Shown: positions 50,856-59,908 of the stretch, piece after piece | Position numbering within the stretch: the stretch's first letter is position 1 | Layout of the letters: each line of letters opens with the position of its first letter | Assembly: GCA_012729335.1 (NCBI GenBank) | Contig: JAAYDJ010000035.1 | Coordinates: 186,001 to 250,000, forward strand | Reading direction: 5' to 3' | Length of the DNA: 64,000 bases | From: Bacteroidales bacterium | GTDB lineage: Bacteria > Bacteroidota > Bacteroidia > Bacteroidales > Prolixibacteraceae | Program-made: the position numbers and the translations under genes | Notes under the pieces: model-generated | What the model saw: the letters and a program-made list of their open reading frames with translations, nothing else | What the model was told of the DNA's origin: nothing | Databases searched by the model: none

Positions 50856-53800
50856 TCAAACGATATCACGCAGCAGACAGAGGTAAGCATCCTCGAGGTG
50901 GGCCCTTACATTGACGGCTCCGGGGAAGGGTTCTTCCCTGGAGATGGCCCTGACCTTGATCCTGTCTCCCTCGCGCAGGTGGTTGGTGATCATCTGCTTG
51001 TTGGGGAATTGTTCAAACTCGGCGGGGGTCATGGAGAACTGCCAGACATACCTCTCGCCCAGGTTCACCATTTCGGTGGGCACCCCCCAGTATTTGAGTT
51101 TTCCCCGGTTGATAACGGCCACCTGGTTGCAGGAACTGGAGATGTCCTCGATGATATGGGTGGAGAAGATGACGATCCTTTCGCGGCTCAGCTCGACCAA
51201 AAGGTTACGGAAGCGGATTCTCTCGCGCGGGTCAAGGCCTGCCGTAGGTTCGTCAACTACCAGGATCCGCGGCAGATTGAGCAGTATGTGGGCAATGCCG
51301 ATGCGCTGCTTCATCCCTCCTGAGAAGGATCCGATGGCGTCATCCTTTCTGTCAAACATGTGCACCGCCTTCAATACGTATTCAAGCCGCTGGCTGCGGG
51401 TCTGCACATCGCTGATCCCCTTCAGGATCGCCTGGTAATCCAGAAATTCCCAGGCCGACATGTTCTCATAGGTCCCGAATTCCTGCGGCAGATAACCGAT
51501 GAGCCCCTGCAGTTCCTCGCGGTATTGCTGGGTGTCCAGGCCGTTGATGAAAATTTTCCCGTAGCTCTGTTCGAAAATGCCGGTGATGATTCGCATCATG
51601 GTTGACTTCCCGGCGCCGTTGGGCCCCAGCAAGCCGAACATCCCGGTGGTGATCTCCATGGAGACTCCGTTCAGGGCTTTGAAAGGTTTCTTGCGCTTTC
51701 CGATCACCGGGATTTCTTTCACCATGCGGAAATAGCCGCGTCTGAGCCCCCCGAAACGCCCCGTAATCCGGTCAATGTTCACATTTTTGTTGTGCACATA
51801 TTCCGAAGAGGTGTAGATGGCCAGCAGTAAGAAGAAAATCAATCCGGTAAAAATGACCATGCCGTTGTTATCCCACTTGGCCCAGAAGAGGAGCAGGAAG
51901 AGGATGGGGACGCCCCATAACAGCAGGTTGTATCCCCATTTTTGCAGCTTCAGACAGAGGCTTTTTCCCGTGCGGTTGTACCGGTTGGCAAGTATCCCCT
52001 GCAGGGGTTGCCACAACATGAACAGGAAGAAATAGATGATCACCGCCAGCACCAACATGGCAAAATTGCTCCGCAGATGGAAGAAGGTGAACCAAATCAG
52101 GAATCCCAGGAGGGGAATCTGCCAGATCAGGTCGTAGAAATCCCTGGGCTGGGTAAAGGTGCGTGTGAGCCCCGCACGTTCCCTGATCTTCAGGCCCGAC
52201 TTCCACTCCCGCATGAACCGCGTGTCGCGCTCATAGATCTTCACCAGCTTGTGGATTTCGATTTTGATGGGATCCTTTTCCCCTATGAGTTTGGTCTGGG
52301 CTGTACGCAAACTGTTCTGGACAAACCAGGTCAGACCCGGAATCAGAAGGATCACCAGCATAAAGGTAAGCAGTTGCCAGATAAAGGTATCGACCCTGAA
52401 ATAAATGTACCATACGGCTGCCAGAAATAACAGGAGATGAAGCGCCTTGATTTTCCAGTTCAGGTTTCTCATCCAGGCCAGGGTATTCTCCAGGCCGGCA
52501 TATAAGGTGGGTACGAAGACCAGGGTGAGCAGGGTACTCAGGGTGAGGCCCCCGATGACGGTGATGGCGAAGGGTGCGCCTATGGCTCCCACATATTCCG
52601 ACTGTCCCAGGGCCATGGGGAACATAGCCACGATGGTGGTGATGGCCGTGATCAGAATGGGCCGCACCCGCGACAATCCCGCCTCGATCAGGGCCCGCGA
52701 CTTTCGGTGACCCCGCTTCCGCAGAATATTGGTGAAGTCGATCAGGATAATCCCGTTGTTGACCACCACACCCAACAGGATGATGAACCCGGTCAGGGTA
52801 TTGGCATTGAACAGGCTGTTGCCCGTCAGAATCAGCGCCAGAAATGATCCGATGGCCGCCAGGGGCACAGAGAACATCAGTACAAACGGTGTGGACACCG
52901 ACTCGAACACCGAAGCCAGTATCATCAGAATCAGAATGAACGCCGCAGCGATCAGAAAGTAAAACTCTTTGTACTGGTCCTCCTCGTGGATCACCTGAAC
53001 TGCCACACCCGCCGGAAGATTATACGCCTCCACGACCTCATCGATCTCCATCCGGTAGGCGTTGAGCAGATCTTTGGAATCTTCGGCTTCCGAGGCAAAA
53101 CGGTAATTGACTTCGATTTGTTTTTCCTGGTTGACCCGCGTAATATTGGCCATGCCGCTGGCATAAATGATCTCGGCCACATCCTGAAGGTCGTACACCG
53201 CCCCCTGGTTGTTGCTGATCTTCAGGGCGCGCAGATCATCGATGGTCTTGTCGGTTTCCTCCTCTTCCCCGGCCCCCTTTTCTTTCAGGATAATATCGTA
53301 CTCGTCGGTGCCCTGCTTGAAGGTGACACCGGAGCTGAATTCCCGGCTGAAGGAGGCCAGTTCCCCGGCGATATTGCCTAGAGAAAGGTTGTATTCGGTC
53401 ATCAGCCGCTGATTGAAGAGAAGGTGGATCTCGGGGCGGTTGGAGCCCACGCTCACATTGACGCTCGACACCGACTCCAGGTTGTCGATGAAGTAACGGA
53501 GGTCTTCGGCCACCCCTCTCATGACGTTAAAATCCTGGCCTTTGATGACGATCCGTTCCTGGTTGGAGCCGATACCCATAAAACGGCCGAAATCGCCGCC
53601 TGCGCCGCCAGCCATTCCTCCCCCGCCGCGAAAACTCTGGCTCGAAGTAGGCTGCGTCAGGCTGATCTCCGCATTCCGGATGTTCCGCACCCGGCCTTCC
53701 ACATCTGACTTGATCTCGGCCACCTCCCTTTTGGCTATTTTTTCAAACTCCTCTTTCAGGGTAATGGTCACAATGGCTTCTTCCTCCTGTACGCGGGAGG

Positions 53801-55571
53801 TATAATCCTTGATCTCCTTCACCTCGGGAAGCCGGCTTTCCAGTTCCCTGACCACAATGTCGGTGGCATCGAGGGTAGAACCGGTAGGCATGGTCACATA
53901 GACGGAGAAGGTATCCTGGTCCACCTCACGGAGGGAGTTCACGCTGATGGCCAGTACCACGAAGATGGAAATGAAAAAGACCACCAGGGCACCGACGATG
54001 GTGGCAGCGGGATTACGCATGGCCTGCTTGAGCAGCACCACATAAACCTGGATGATCCGGTTGTTGGTGGTCACCTTTTCATAGAAGATATTATGCGACC
54101 GCTCTCCCTTCAGCAACAGGTGGGCCGCCATGGGAATCAGCAACAGGGCCACCACGGAGGAGATCACCAGCGTCGAAACAATGGAAACCCCCACATGACT
54201 CCCCAGGATGCGGATCATGTACTCCGAGGAAAAGACAAAAGGCAGGAAAACGGTGATGGTGGTCAGGGTAGCGGCTACCACCGAACGCCAAACCTCAGTG
54301 GTCCCCTGGATCACTGCTTTATCAGGAGTATAGCGTTTCCCCGCCAGCCGGTAGATATTCTCCAGCACGACCACACTGTTGTCGAGGAGCATGCCTACCG
54401 CCAGGGCCATACCCACCAGGGTAAGGCTGTTGATGGAGATTCCGAAGGCATAGAAGAGGTTAAAAGCCGAAAAGACCGACACAGGGATGGCCAGGGCAAT
54501 AATGGCCACAATCCTTATGTTTTTCAGAAAGATCCACAGGACGAAAACGGCCAGCAATCCCCCTACCAGGGCCAGAGAGATGATCTGGTCGATGTTTTTT
54601 TCCATGGTTTCTGCAGCATTCGACTGAATGACGATTTCGACATCACTGGAGGCCAGTTTACGGTTGAGACGTTCGATGACTTCCTGGGTGCGGTGCGACA
54701 GGTCGATGAGGTTAGCCTGGGAATCGCTCACCAGGAGCATCGAAATGGCATCCATGCCGTTGACACGGCTCAGGGTGGTTTCCTCCTTCACTCCAAAATA
54801 GACCTCGGCCACATCTTTTAAAAGAATGGGGCCCTCCGCCAGGACGATCTTCTCGATGTCGGTCACATCCTGGTATTCCGAGGTGACATGCACGAAATAC
54901 TGGCGGTTGGACTCATGGAGGTAGCCGGCGAAGGTCCGGTTGAGGGAGTTGGAGCTGAGGGCCGACCTGATCTGGGAGAGGGTGATCCCGTAGGCCTCGC
55001 AGGCAGCCATGTCGATGGTGATCTCAATGGAGCGTTCCTTGCCTCCGTATACATTGGCCGAAGCAATCCCGTCCACATTCTGAAGGTCATTGAGGACCTC
55101 CTGGTCGACGAGGTTGCGGATACGGTCGGTGCCTCCGCTGCCTCTGATCTGCAACTCCATGAACTGGTTGGTGAGCTGCTGCATATCGACCCGGGCCAGG
55201 GTCACCGTGAACTCCTCGGGAAGGGTCTCACGCACCTGGTCGATCTTCTCCTGCAACTTCAGATAAAGATACTTGAAGTTGACATTTTTCTTAAAGCTGA
55301 TCTGAATGGAGGCCTGCCGGTTATTAAGCCAGGTCTCCATATCCTCTACCCCCTCCAGGGTTCCGATGGCTCCCTCCACGGGGATCACCGCCTGGTTTTC
55401 CATGTAGTTGGGATCGACCTCCTGGCGGGAAGTGATCTGCACATAAAGCATGGGCAGGGTGGCGTCGGGCATCAGTTCGACCGGGAGCTGCTTGTAGGAA
55501 ATGTAGCCCAGCAGGGTCATTCCCAGGAACAGCATGCTGATAAATACCTTTCTGTTGATGATAAACCTCAT
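50856..55571 (-). CDS. RND efflux permease fused to extra membrane module and ABC ATPase
   Basis: A single uninterrupted 1571-residue reading frame. Residues 1 to about 1030 form a complete HAE1-type RND permease (first helix, two large periplasmic domains, the second helix bundle), with proton-relay positions D397-N398 in GMLLDNSVVVLEN and N-N in GVVVNNGIILIDF. Residues about 1037-1270 carry six extra hydrophobic segments. Residues about 1290-1515 form an ABC ATPase with Walker A GPNGAGKST (1316-1324), a Q loop in LPQEFGTYEN, signature SGG at 1417-1419, Walker B Asp1440-Glu1441 in VVDEP, and H-loop His1472. The ATP-binding parts look fully active. It is followed by an ABC-2 permease gene. 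Fusion was read directly; transport function is inferred. Confidence 0.93.
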   Translation of the reverse strand: MRFIINRKVFISMLFLGMTLLGYISYKQLPVELMPDATLPMLYVQITSRQEVDPNYMENQAVIPVEGAIGTLEGVEDMETWLNNRQASIQISFKKNVNFKYLYLKLQEKIDQVRETLPEEFTVTLARVDMQQLTNQFMELQIRGSGGTDRIRNLVDQEVLNDLQNVDGIASANVYGGKERSIEITIDMAACEAYGITLSQIRSALSSNSLNRTFAGYLHESNRQYFVHVTSEYQDVTDIEKIVLAEGPILLKDVAEVYFGVKEETTLSRVNGMDAISMLLVSDSQANLIDLSHRTQEVIERLNRKLASSDVEIVIQSNAAETMEKNIDQIISLALVGGLLAVFVLWIFLKNIRIVAIIALAIPVSVFSAFNLFYAFGISINSLTLVGMALAVGMLLDNSVVVLENIYRLAGKRYTPDKAVIQGTTEVWRSVVAATLTTITVFLPFVFSSEYMIRILGSHVGVSIVSTLVISSVVALLLIPMAAHLLLKGERSHNIFYEKVTTNNRIIQVYVVLLKQAMRNPAATIVGALVVFFISIFVVLAISVNSLREVDQDTFSVYVTMPTGSTLDATDIVVRELESRLPEVKEIKDYTSRVQEEEAIVTITLKEEFEKIAKREVAEIKSDVEGRVRNIRNAEISLTQPTSSQSFRGGGGMAGGAGGDFGRFMGIGSNQERIVIKGQDFNVMRGVAEDLRYFIDNLESVSSVNVSVGSNRPEIHLLFNQRLMTEYNLSLGNIAGELASFSREFSSGVTFKQGTDEYDIILKEKGAGEEEETDKTIDDLRALKISNNQGAVYDLQDVAEIIYASGMANITRVNQEKQIEVNYRFASEAEDSKDLLNAYRMEIDEVVEAYNLPAGVAVQVIHEEDQYKEFYFLIAAAFILILMILASVFESVSTPFVLMFSVPLAAIGSFLALILTGNSLFNANTLTGFIILLGVVVNNGIILIDFTNILRKRGHRKSRALIEAGLSRVRPILITAITTIVAMFPMALGQSEYVGAIGAPFAITVIGGLTLSTLLTLVFVPTLYAGLENTLAWMRNLNWKIKALHLLLFLAAVWYIYFRVDTFIWQLLTFMLVILLIPGLTWFVQNSLRTAQTKLIGEKDPIKIEIHKLVKIYERDTRFMREWKSGLKIRERAGLTRTFTQPRDFYDLIWQIPLLGFLIWFTFFHLRSNFAMLVLAVIIYFFLFMLWQPLQGILANRYNRTGKSLCLKLQKWGYNLLLWGVPILFLLLFWAKWDNNGMVIFTGLIFFLLLAIYTSSEYVHNKNVNIDRITGRFGGLRRGYFRMVKEIPVIGKRKKPFKALNGVSMEITTGMFGLLGPNGAGKSTMMRIITGIFEQSYGKIFINGLDTQQYREELQGLIGYLPQEFGTYENMSAWEFLDYQAILKGISDVQTRSQRLEYVLKAVHMFDRKDDAIGSFSGGMKQRIGIAHILLNLPRILVVDEPTAGLDPRERIRFRNLLVELSRERIVIFSTHIIEDISSSCNQVAVINRGKLKYWGVPTEMVNLGERYVWQFSMTPAEFEQFPNKQMITNHLREGDRIKVRAISREEPFPGAVNVRAHLEDAYLCLLRDIV

Positions 55572-55592
55572 CTGATCATCCTTTAATGCTGA

Positions 55593-58500
55593 TTAATAAT
55601 CGCTCTCCCCGGTTTCAGGGGTGGCTTTTTCGGGGTGGAGGCGGTCGAGGAGGTCATAAACACAAGGGATGACCACCAGGGTGAGCAGGGTCGAAGAGAC
55701 CAGGCCTCCAATGACAGCCAGAGCCATGGGGGAGCGGAGTTGTGCGCTTTCCCCGAAGCCGATGGTCAGGGGGATAAGGGCCAGGATGGTGGTGGCGGTA
55801 GTCATCAGGATGGGCCGCAGCCGCTGCTGACCGGCCATGATGATGGCACTGCGGCGCTCCATGCCGCCCCGTATCAGCTGGTTGATCCGGTCAATAAGGA
55901 TGATGGAGCTGTTGACGGCAATCCCCGCCAGCATGATGATCCCGATCACCGCCATGATGTTCAGGGTACGCCCCAGCAGGAAAAAGGCGAGGATACTGCC
56001 CACTACTGCAAAGGGAATGGTCAGTAACACCGTGAAGGGATGGATCAGCGACTCGAAGATCGAGGCCAGCACCATATAGACCAGCACCACCGAAAGCAGG
56101 AGGGCAAAACCGAGACTGCTCATTGACTCCTGCCGTTTCTGCTCGTCACCGGTGACCTGAATCGAATAATCGGGGGGAAGATCGATCTCCCCGGTAGCCT
56201 CCCTGATCCTTGAAGCCATATGTTCCAGGGCAATTCCCGGCTCCATCTGGGCGGTGATCTTCCCGATGCGGTTCTGGTTTCTCCGGAAAATCTCACGTGG
56301 CGACTCCCCGTACCTGATATCGGCGATTTCGGTAAGCCTGAACATCTGGGTTCCCGAGCGGATGACCATGTTGCTGATCTCCGACAGACGGGTTTCCGGA
56401 AGTTTGATGGTGATATCCCTCATTTCGCCGCCCTGTTCCAGCTGACCGGCCGTTTTGCCCTGGAGCTGATCCTGGAGCTGGGTCACCACGGTATTCACAT
56501 TGAGGTTGTACATTCCGGCCTTGATGCGGTCGATGACCACCTCCACTTCGGGAGCACCGTTCTCTATTGACGACTGGATGTTGAACAATCCCGGCAGGGA
56601 GTCCATCCGGGCTTTGACAGTCAGGGCGATCTCCTCGATCTGATCCATTTCCTCTCCCTTGATTTCGACCACCACAGGGGCCTCATCGCTTCCCAGAATG
56701 GTCTTCAGGGCGGTCTCCTCCTTGGAGAAGGTGACCTCCAGATCGGGAATGCCGGCCGTCAGCCGGTCGATGGTGGCAATGACCTGGTCGGCGGTGATCT
56801 GGGCTTTCTTGCTGAGAATCACCTTAAGTTCAGCGGTGTTCTCCCCCTCGAAAACGGAATTGGCATCGCCTGAGAGCCCTGTGCGCGGTCCGGCATGGGA
56901 ATAGATCTTGTCGAGGTCACCGCCAAGATATTCGGTGATGATCCCCTCCACGTTGCTGACAGTGGCCTCGGTGCGCTCGAGGCGGGTTCCCTCGGCCAGC
57001 TTCAGATTCAGGGTGAACTCCCGGGCCTCGGTCTGGGGCATGAATTCGGAGCCGATAAGCGGAATCAGCAGATAGGAGGCCCCGGTGAGCAAAAGGGCCA
57101 CAATAAGCACCGGCCATTTGATCTGCAGGATTTTATCGAGGAGCCGGCCATATCCGGTCATCTGCATAGCCCGGTGGGTGACCGGAGCCGCCTTGTGACG
57201 GTAGAACCGGTGATAAAGCATGGGAATCAGGAAGATGGCCGCAAATAGAGAGGAAAGCAGCGAAAAGGCAACCGTCCAGGCCTGGTCCCTGAAGAGCTCC
57301 CCGGAAGCCCCATGAAGATAGACGATGGGCAGGAAAACCACAATGGTGGTCAGGGTGGAAGCCACAATGGCCCCACCCACCTGGGCTGTGCCATTGACCG
57401 CCGCCTCCTTGGCAGAAGCACCCCCCTCATGGTGCCTGAAGATGTTCTCGATCACCACAATGGCATTGTCGACCAGCATCCCTGCCCCTAGCGCAAGTCC
57501 GCCCAAGGTCATGATATTGATGGTCAGATCATTGAAATACATCAGATTAAAAGTGGCAATGATCGAGAAGGGAATGGCCAGACTGACGATCAGGGTAGTT
57601 CCCATCCTCCGGAGGAAGAAAAAGAGCACCACTACCGCCAGGACAACTCCGTAAAGGGCCGAATCCTTCACCTCAGAGATGGCATCCCTGATGAAGGTCC
57701 CCTGGTTGGTGACCAGTGTGAGTTCGTACCCCGGAAGGGCCTTGCCAATCTTTTGGAGCGCCTCATTGATCTGGTCCACCGCCTTGACGGTATTAAACCG
57801 GGTCTCCTTGTATATGGAAAGACCGATGCATCTTTTACCGTTGAGGTGGACAATATTGACCGGTTCCTTGTTGGCCATGGAAACCGTGGCCACATCCTTG
57901 AGGAATATGGGAGCCATGCCGGTGGTTCCCCCTGTGGTGGAGGCCGGGCTCCCCGCTGAGGAAGCCACCGCCTTATACCCGACAATCAGGTTTTCGAAGT
58001 CAGCGGGCTCCTGCAGGAGCCCGACTCCCTTCACAATATACTGGAGTCCCATTTCGGAAATCCTGCCCCCGGAAACGCTCCGGTTGAAATTCTGAATACG
58101 GTTGCTCACCTCATCGAGGGTGAGGCTCTGGGATTCGAGGCGGTACAGGTCGGTTTCGATGACAATTTCGCTCTCCTCTTCTCCGGAAAGCTCCACCTCT
58201 GCCACCCCCTCAAGCCTGACCAGTTCGTTGCGGACATAATTCTGGGCCACCTTGCGGATCTCGTTGAGGTCGGTGATTTCATGGTGGGCCAGAGCGACCA
58301 GCATGACCGGGGCGGTATTGGGGTCGTGCTGGGTGATCTTCAACTCATCGATTTCCATGTTCTGGGCAAAGGAGTTCAAGGCTTTCTGCAGGTCGAGAAA
58401 AGCCTCATCCATATCCTTGTTCCAGGCATATTCCACGGTAATTTGGGAGGTGCCCACCTTGGTCACGGAAGTCACCTGCACCACATCGGACTGCCTGATG

Positions 58501-58715
58501 GCCAGGGCTTCGATATTCTCCACGAACTGCTTCTCCATCTCCTCGGGAGGCCGCTCCCCGGAAGTGATCTCCACGAAGATCCTGGGTGACCGGAGATCAG
58601 GGAAAAGGTCCATCCCCAGCTTGTCGAAGGAAATATACCCCAGCAGCAAAACTGCCAGCACGATCATCAGGATGGTGACCGGGTAATTGACTGAAAACAG
58701 GGTAAGTTTTTTCAC
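55593..58715 (-). CDS. RND efflux permease
   Basis: HAE1-type RND permease (1040 residues from a GTG at 58715). Family features: first helix, porter domains, the GAGMLVDNAIVVIENIFRH motif in TM4 (D416-N417 at AcrB Asp407/408 positions), and GIAVNSSIILIDRIN in TM10 where AcrB has lysine. A longer reading from 58766 adds 17 residues (MHSAGAGRPFSTYKETT) with no homology-like content. It follows the membrane-fusion protein after 122 bases and precedes the RND-ABC fusion by 21 bases. Two different RND permeases in one operon recall MdtBC-type hetero-oligomers. Confidence 0.94.
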   Translation of the reverse strand: MKKLTLFSVNYPVTILMIVLAVLLLGYISFDKLGMDLFPDLRSPRIFVEITSGERPPEEMEKQFVENIEALAIRQSDVVQVTSVTKVGTSQITVEYAWNKDMDEAFLDLQKALNSFAQNMEIDELKITQHDPNTAPVMLVALAHHEITDLNEIRKVAQNYVRNELVRLEGVAEVELSGEEESEIVIETDLYRLESQSLTLDEVSNRIQNFNRSVSGGRISEMGLQYIVKGVGLLQEPADFENLIVGYKAVASSAGSPASTTGGTTGMAPIFLKDVATVSMANKEPVNIVHLNGKRCIGLSIYKETRFNTVKAVDQINEALQKIGKALPGYELTLVTNQGTFIRDAISEVKDSALYGVVLAVVVLFFFLRRMGTTLIVSLAIPFSIIATFNLMYFNDLTINIMTLGGLALGAGMLVDNAIVVIENIFRHHEGGASAKEAAVNGTAQVGGAIVASTLTTIVVFLPIVYLHGASGELFRDQAWTVAFSLLSSLFAAIFLIPMLYHRFYRHKAAPVTHRAMQMTGYGRLLDKILQIKWPVLIVALLLTGASYLLIPLIGSEFMPQTEAREFTLNLKLAEGTRLERTEATVSNVEGIITEYLGGDLDKIYSHAGPRTGLSGDANSVFEGENTAELKVILSKKAQITADQVIATIDRLTAGIPDLEVTFSKEETALKTILGSDEAPVVVEIKGEEMDQIEEIALTVKARMDSLPGLFNIQSSIENGAPEVEVVIDRIKAGMYNLNVNTVVTQLQDQLQGKTAGQLEQGGEMRDITIKLPETRLSEISNMVIRSGTQMFRLTEIADIRYGESPREIFRRNQNRIGKITAQMEPGIALEHMASRIREATGEIDLPPDYSIQVTGDEQKRQESMSSLGFALLLSVVLVYMVLASIFESLIHPFTVLLTIPFAVVGSILAFFLLGRTLNIMAVIGIIMLAGIAVNSSIILIDRINQLIRGGMERRSAIIMAGQQRLRPILMTTATTILALIPLTIGFGESAQLRSPMALAVIGGLVSSTLLTLVVIPCVYDLLDRLHPEKATPETGESDY

Positions 58716-58837
58716 GGTTGTCTCTTTATAAGTTGAAAATGGGCGGCCTGCACCGGCAGAATGCACACCCTTTGCAGCCCCGGGCCGCCGTACCCCGGTG
58801 GTTGATATCTCCCGGGGAGCAGCATGGAGCGGCGGGT

Positions 58838-59893
58838 TTACCTGATGACTTTAACTTTGGAATCGTTGCGCAGGGTCTCATAACCCTTTACCACCAGCCT
58901 TTCATTTTCCTTCAGGCCGGCAATCACCTCGGCATAATCCTGGTTTTCGATGCCCAGGGTGATCCGCCGTTCACGGGCCGTACTCTGGTCGACTACGAAA
59001 ACCACCTTGCCGCGGTTACTGCTCATGATGATGCTCTTGGGAATGACGATGGCGCTATCGCGGCGGGCCACGACAATATCCCCTTTCACGAACATCCCCG
59101 GACGGAGCTTCAGATCGGGATTCTCGATGAGCAGCTTCCCTTTGAAGGTACGGGTTTCGGTACTCACGGCCGGCGAGAGTTCCGTGACCACTCCCTTCAG
59201 GGTGTCTTCGGCAATGGTATAGTTGGTGACGATCACCTCCTGGCCAGTCTGCACCTCCGAGATGCTCTTCTCAGGCAGATTGATGTCGAGATACATCTTG
59301 TCATAATTCATAAGGGTGACCACCGCCTGGCCTGAAGCAATCCTGGTGCCCTGGGTAAAATAGGGAAGATCCACAATGACCCCTCCGAAGGGTGCCACGA
59401 TGCTCATCTTCGAAAGGCGTACCTGGGCATTCTCAAAATCGTAACGCGCATTGGTTGCCGACACCTCAGAATTACGGAGTTCCCGCAGGGTGACCCCCCC
59501 CTTTTCATACAACGACTTCTGCTTTTCATACTCCTGGGCTGCAATCTCCAGGTTGAGTTTCTTGGCATCCAGGGCAATGTTGTTGACATATTCCGCGTCT
59601 TCGAGGCGGATAAGTACCTGCCCCGCCCTGACCCGGTCGCCCAGTTTGAAAGGCCTCCCGGTCGAAGGATTGTTCACCAGCCGGTACTGCCCTGCCATCT
59701 CGCTGCTGAGGGTCACCTCCTGCATCGCCTTGGCCGTCCCCGTAGTGTTCACATACATTTCAATGGGATGCTTTTTGATATCCTCCACCGAAACCGGAAT
59801 GGCCAGATCAGTCGTTTCAGCCTGCTGACGGTTGTTGCATGCAAAAAGAGCCAGCAATGCGGCTAAGGCCAGAAAATTGGTTATCTTCTTCAT
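58838..59893 (-). CDS. HlyD/RND-type membrane-fusion protein (lipoprotein)
   Basis: Periplasmic adaptor (351 residues) linking inner-membrane pump and TolC channel. Lipoprotein signal with lipobox ALFAC (lipid on Cys19). Then the lipoyl/hairpin region (residues 60-190, including the alpha-helical hairpin IALDAKKLNLEIAAQEYEKQKSLYEKG), the barrel (GVIVDLPYFTQGTRIASGQAVVTL) and the C-terminal membrane-proximal part (GLKENERLVVKGYETL). The protein fits RND-type rather than ABC-only adaptors, and lies 15 bases after tolC. Confidence 0.93.
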   Translation of the reverse strand: MKKITNFLALAALLALFACNNRQQAETTDLAIPVSVEDIKKHPIEMYVNTTGTAKAMQEVTLSSEMAGQYRLVNNPSTGRPFKLGDRVRAGQVLIRLEDAEYVNNIALDAKKLNLEIAAQEYEKQKSLYEKGGVTLRELRNSEVSATNARYDFENAQVRLSKMSIVAPFGGVIVDLPYFTQGTRIASGQAVVTLMNYDKMYLDINLPEKSISEVQTGQEVIVTNYTIAEDTLKGVVTELSPAVSTETRTFKGKLLIENPDLKLRPGMFVKGDIVVARRDSAIVIPKSIIMSSNRGKVVFVVDQSTARERRITLGIENQDYAEVIAGLKENERLVVKGYETLRNDSKVKVIR

Positions 59894-59908
59894 TTTGTGA
59901 GTTTTTTC

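Noticed and set aside
58716-58766. N-terminal extension of the RND permease
   Set aside because: The added 17 residues are hydrophilic and precede the family's standard KKLTLFSVNYP start; GTG at 58715 is the better start.
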